Positions 60,580 through 64,000 of a stretch of 64,000 bases of DNA are shown here, piece after piece. The translations under genes were made by a program, and so were the position numbers. The number at the start of each line of letters is the position of its first letter. The first letter of the stretch is position 1. This stretch comes from Flavobacteriales bacterium UBA6770 (lineage in GTDB: Bacteria > Bacteroidota > Bacteroidia > Flavobacteriales_G > Salibacteraceae). The stretch spans positions 62,001 to 126,000 of the forward strand of contig CAJIZH010000004.1 in NCBI GenBank assembly GCA_905181875.1. Direction: 5' to 3'. Below the pieces are notes generated by a model that worked only from the letters and a program-made list of their open reading frames with translations, made no database searches and was not told where the DNA came from.

Positions 60580-63444
60580 TTACAACTCCAATGTTATCTG
60601 AACAGGACCTTCTGGTGGCACATCGTCGTCATCGTCGTCTTTCTTATTTTTCTTAGCAGAAGCTTTAGGTTTTTTTTTTGCCGATAGCTTTTCATCTGTA
60701 GGTTTAGATTCATCATCAACCTTATTGACGTCTGTCTTAACATCCTGTTCTAACTCTTTCTTTTCTGCTGTTTGTACGGGAGGCTTCTCTTCCGTCTTCT
60801 TTTCCTCTTGGATTTCAGTAACTACTTCTTCAACTACTAAGCTAGACACTTCTTTAACTATCTTATATTCAGCAATATAATCCTCATTTTTTTCTACTTC
60901 CGGATCTGGTATTGGAGTTAATTCTGTTACCTGCCTCACTTTTTCTGAAGACAATTTATTGCCTAGAGCCTTATACCCTTTTACAGCAATAAAGTCATGT
61001 AATTCAACAATTTCAGGCTCTTTTCTATTAGAAGCTCGTTTATCGAACTCTACTTTCACAACTGGAAAAGTATGTTTTGAAATTACTTCCAATCGAGAAT
61101 CTTCATGCTCGGTCAACAAAGATTGAGTCTTTTCGGATGACTCAAGCAAAAATCGTTTCACAAAATGTTGCCCTTTTTCTCCATCAAAATAAACCATAGA
61201 GAACACTTGTTCCCGATCATACTTATCCAGTATAATCATCTTCTCTTCAAAGTGAGTATTCAAAGATTGCAGATACATTCTGTAAGTACCATCAGACATG
61301 ACCGCAACAATTTTATCCTCTGCTTTAAACTCACCAACTAATCTTCCTCTGCCGTCAGCATTAAGTCTACTTACTGTATCATCCCACCAAATTTTTCGGG
61401 CTCCTAAAGTCGAAATTCCTTCTTCTTTAATTTCTATCTTATGCACCAAGTTCTTGGTCAAAATATTGCCCTTTGCTGTCCTTCCTTTGATTCCTATTTC
61501 AGCAAAATCAAAATCAAATTTCAAGTTCTTGATATTAGGCTTTTGCCTCAGAACTACCTTCACTACCTCTGCTTCCCCATTTCGATTAACTGACATATAA
61601 TGCAATTTACTACCAGGAGCACCAGCACTTACATGGTATTCTTTATCTCGAGTAATGGATGTTACGTCAAATCGTTTTACCATTGAATACTTCGACTTAC
61701 CATCAAAGTAAATCAAGTTATAAACTGTTCTGGTATCGCCTTTTTTCCATACGTTAATATGCGCAATGTCTTTTCCGAAAAATGCCTTGTCCGAGATTTT
61801 AGAAACCATCATTTCACCCGATTTTCTAATGACAATTATATCATCAATATCGGAACAATCACAAACAAATTCTGAATCACTCTTTTTCAAAGAGGTACCA
61901 GCAAATCCTTCTACCGTATTAACATAAAGCTTCACGTTTGCTACAGCAACTTTAGAGCGCTCAATGGTTTCAAAACTCTTTATTTCCGTCTTTCGTTCTT
62001 TCCCTTCAGAATAACGCTTTTTTAAGCCTTTGAAATAATCAATAGCATAATCTACCAGATTATCTAAATGATGCTGCACCTGAGCTAATTCCTCTTCTAA
62101 TTGAATAATAAAATTATCCGCTTTATCTGTATCATGTTTTGTAATACGACGCATTCTAATTTCAAGCAATCGCTTTACATCATCATCAGTAATAGCTCGT
62201 TTAAGATGCTGAATATGTGGTTTCAGTAATTTATGGGTTACCTCAATTGCTTCATCATAGGTTTTACCATCAAAATCGATATAGATTTTATTCTCGATAA
62301 AAAGTTTCTCTAAGTTAGAGAAATGCCATTGCTCTTCTAACTCGCCTTTGCGAATTTCTAATTCAAGCTTAAGTAAGTCTTTTGCGTGTTCAACATTCAA
62401 TTGCAAAATCTCAGTAACAGTCACAAATCGAGGTTTATCATCTTCGATTATGACCGCATTTGGTGAAATACTTACCTCACAATCGGTAAAAGCAAATAAA
62501 GCATCAATCGTCTTGTCCGGAGAAACGCCCGGTGCGAGGTGTACTTGAATTTCGCAAAACTCAGAAGTATTATCCTCAATTTTTTTAATCTTTATTTTGC
62601 CCTTATCATTGGCTTTTAGAATAGATTCAATAACTGAAGTAGTGGTCGTAGCAAAGGGCACTTCGCTTATTAACAACGTCTTTTTGTCTATTGCAGAAAT
62701 CTTTGCTCGAACACGAATTTTACCTCCACGCAATCCATCATTGTAATTGGAAATATCAACCATTCCACCTCCAAGAAAATCAGGATAAATTTTGGTTTTT
62801 CGCCCTTGCAATGAATTTATTGAAGCATCTATAATTTCAATAAAATTGTGAGGTAGAATTTTACAAGAAAGTCCAACCGCTATACCTTCTACTCCATGAG
62901 CTAACAACATTGGAAACTTAACGGGAAGCGTTGTAGGTTCTTTATTTCTTCCGTCGTATGACAGGTGCCAATCTGTAGTTTTAGCATTAAAAACTACTTC
63001 TAAAGCAAACTTTGAAAGTCTGGCTTCTATATATCTTGGAGCCGCTGCCCTATCTCCTGTTAATGTGTTTCCCCAGTTTCCCTGAGTATCAATTAATAAT
63101 TCTTTTTGCCCAAGAGCAACCAATGCGTCAGCAATAGAAGCATCTCCATGAGGGTGATACTTCATAGTGTTCCCTACAACATTTGCAACCTTGTTATATC
63201 TACCATCATCCAATTCTTTCAGAGAGTGTAAAATTCTTCGCTGAACAGGCTTAAACCCGTCATTGACATGCGGCACCGCACGTTCAAGAATAACATAAGA
63301 GGCATAATCAAGAAACCACTCTTTATACATCCCAGACACACGAATTACATCATCCTCACCTCCATTATCAATGTTATCTTGATTGTCTAAGGCTTCGAAT
63401 TCTTCGTCTTTCTCGTCTCTGTTATCTGGGGAATCTTCCGACAT
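60580..63444 (-). CDS. parC: DNA topoisomerase IV subunit A
   Basis: The breakage-reunion subunit of a type IIA topoisomerase (954 residues). The catalytic Arg137-Tyr138 is in RAAAPRYIEARLS. The winged-helix/tower core runs to about 480 and the beta-propeller DNA-wrapping domain from about 500 to 800. The propeller lacks a clear GyrA box, which favours ParC over GyrA. An N-terminal acidic extension (DRDEKDEEFEALDN-like) precedes residue 35. A long charged tail (about 830-954) contains Lys-rich KKKPKASAKKNKKDDDD and ends VQITLEL. parE is not in the window; in Bacteroidota it is often just upstream of such a gene, but here a META-domain gene lies there. Confidence 0.92.
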   Translation of the reverse strand: MSEDSPDNRDEKDEEFEALDNQDNIDNGGEDDVIRVSGMYKEWFLDYASYVILERAVPHVNDGFKPVQRRILHSLKELDDGRYNKVANVVGNTMKYHPHGDASIADALVALGQKELLIDTQGNWGNTLTGDRAAAPRYIEARLSKFALEVVFNAKTTDWHLSYDGRNKEPTTLPVKFPMLLAHGVEGIAVGLSCKILPHNFIEIIDASINSLQGRKTKIYPDFLGGGMVDISNYNDGLRGGKIRVRAKISAIDKKTLLISEVPFATTTTSVIESILKANDKGKIKIKKIEDNTSEFCEIQVHLAPGVSPDKTIDALFAFTDCEVSISPNAVIIEDDKPRFVTVTEILQLNVEHAKDLLKLELEIRKGELEEQWHFSNLEKLFIENKIYIDFDGKTYDEAIEVTHKLLKPHIQHLKRAITDDDVKRLLEIRMRRITKHDTDKADNFIIQLEEELAQVQHHLDNLVDYAIDYFKGLKKRYSEGKERKTEIKSFETIERSKVAVANVKLYVNTVEGFAGTSLKKSDSEFVCDCSDIDDIIVIRKSGEMMVSKISDKAFFGKDIAHINVWKKGDTRTVYNLIYFDGKSKYSMVKRFDVTSITRDKEYHVSAGAPGSKLHYMSVNRNGEAEVVKVVLRQKPNIKNLKFDFDFAEIGIKGRTAKGNILTKNLVHKIEIKEEGISTLGARKIWWDDTVSRLNADGRGRLVGEFKAEDKIVAVMSDGTYRMYLQSLNTHFEEKMIILDKYDREQVFSMVYFDGEKGQHFVKRFLLESSEKTQSLLTEHEDSRLEVISKHTFPVVKVEFDKRASNRKEPEIVELHDFIAVKGYKALGNKLSSEKVRQVTELTPIPDPEVEKNEDYIAEYKIVKEVSSLVVEEVVTEIQEEKKTEEKPPVQTAEKKELEQDVKTDVNKVDDESKPTDEKLSAKKKPKASAKKNKKDDDDDDVPPEGPVQITLEL

Positions 63445-63446
63445 TC

Positions 63447-63992
63447 TTATATTCTGCTTAATTCAACATTAAAGGTTGAACCATTTAATTTTAAGGTGAT
63501 TTCGCTCGAGTAAGTTACTTCAGTTTGGTCTTCAAGAACTTCAATTAATTTCTTCTCCCATTTATTTTTCAGTTCATCGTCGCAATACATTTCTGTAAAA
63601 AAACAATTACCGCCAATGGAAATTTTCGAATCATTCAATTCGCAGTTGCAACCACCAGAATTGCATGGAGATTTGATTCCAACAGTTTTATTCTCTTCTT
63701 CAAATGTCAATTGCATGTCCCATTCTTTGTATGGTAAATCGACAATTTCTCCAAATTTAACAATGGATTGAATACGCCATTTACCAAAAACAAATGCGGT
63801 ATTTTTACTTTGAATAATTTCTGATTCAGCTAATTCAAGTGACTTAGATAATTCCTGTATTTCGCTACTTGAATTTTCAACTTTTTCAAGAACTACTGAT
63901 CGAGAAACCTCTTTTGTTTCAGATGAATTGGTATTACTTGATTTACAGCCAATAAAACCAATTAGGAAAAGGAGAAATAAAATAAATTTCAT
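63447..63992 (-). CDS. META/HslJ-like lipoprotein
   Basis: A 181-residue lipoprotein (LIGFIGC, Cys16) with a Ser/Glu-rich linker (about 17-65). The C-terminal domain has the META look: FGKWRIQSIVKFGEIVDLPY, MQLTFEEENKTVGI, CNSGGCNCELNDSKISIGG and FFTEMYCDDELKNKWEKKLI. Such domains occur in HslJ-type and protease-inhibitor-like proteins; the function is unknown. Four to six cysteines suggest disulfides. It starts 8 bases from the window edge and is 2 bases from parC, so they share a transcript. Confidence 0.78.
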   Translation of the reverse strand: MKFILFLLFLIGFIGCKSSNTNSSETKEVSRSVVLEKVENSSSEIQELSKSLELAESEIIQSKNTAFVFGKWRIQSIVKFGEIVDLPYKEWDMQLTFEEENKTVGIKSPCNSGGCNCELNDSKISIGGNCFFTEMYCDDELKNKWEKKLIEVLEDQTEVTYSSEITLKLNGSTFNVELSRI

Positions 63993-64000
63993 CTTACACA

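Noticed and set aside
60580-63444. GyrA instead of ParC
   Set aside because: No clear GyrA box was seen in the C-terminal propeller, and the acidic N-terminus and long charged tail fit Bacteroidota topoisomerase IV subunit A better.

Overview
The window looks like a chromosomal segment from an AT-rich member of the Bacteroidota, most likely a flavobacterium-like marine or aquatic organism. The evidence is two type IX secretion cargo proteins with C-terminal 'KIVI' sorting tails, two large surface proteins ending in a gliding-motility-associated C-terminal domain, a PorD-type (DUF4835) protein, a Bacteroidota-type RNA polymerase omega subunit, a complete Na+-translocating NADH:quinone reductase operon, and many genes preceded by the Bacteroidota promoter element TAnnTTTG. 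No phage, transposase or CRISPR array was seen.

Layout. 1-1251: the open 5' end of an unrecognised minus-strand gene, then a sugar/lipid-type methyltransferase split by an in-frame TAA. 1286-9464: a phenylacetate degradation cluster (paaH, paaG, paaD, paaC, paaB, paaA on the minus strand, paaE divergent on the plus strand). A convergent GT39-type glycosyltransferase/GtrA pair is inserted between paaH and paaG. As read, paaA carries two single-base insertions. 9586-21356: central metabolism and translation genes (saccharopine dehydrogenase-like, pckA, rsmE, hutH, hisS, ettA) mixed with DUF4476, DUF423, DUF4159 and beta-barrel proteins. This part also holds several interspersed palindromic repeats. 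21680-27455: two convergent type IX secretion cargo genes, one of unknown function and one a subtilase, whose tails overlap in a palindrome. 27682-36759: a tandem FKBP pair; the nnr-coaE-ybbR-yajC-DUF1573 block; an acyltransferase/deacetylase-like/radC block; an extremely acidic small lipoprotein; and rpsT with a tRNA-Glu upstream.

37037-44266: the nqrABCDEF-apbE operon, with a tiny four-cysteine membrane protein convergent to it that resembles the NqrM maturation factor. 44544-50553: sucC, a gliding-type surface protein, a methyltransferase, fabI and recN. 48898-53793: the bamD-rpoZ-coaBC-porD-recN operon. 53901-60570: an alpha-oxoamine synthase and a 1734-residue surface protein. 60580-63992: topoisomerase IV subunit A and a META-domain lipoprotein.

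How the genes fit together. The paa genes encode the multicomponent epoxidase (A, B, C, D, E) that attacks phenylacetyl-CoA, the ring-epoxide isomerase (G) and a beta-oxidation dehydrogenase (H). The CoA ligase, ring-opening hydrolase and thiolase are not in the window. The Nqr block is a self-contained sodium pump with its flavin transferase and a likely iron-site maturation factor. The outer-membrane and secretion theme (bamD, porD, sorted cargo, gliding-type adhesins, lipoproteins) recurs through the window. The most useful observations for follow-up are the paaA and methyltransferase lesions, the NqrM-like gene, the paired palindromes upstream of pckA, the structured paaD-paaC spacer and the REPIN-like doublets.
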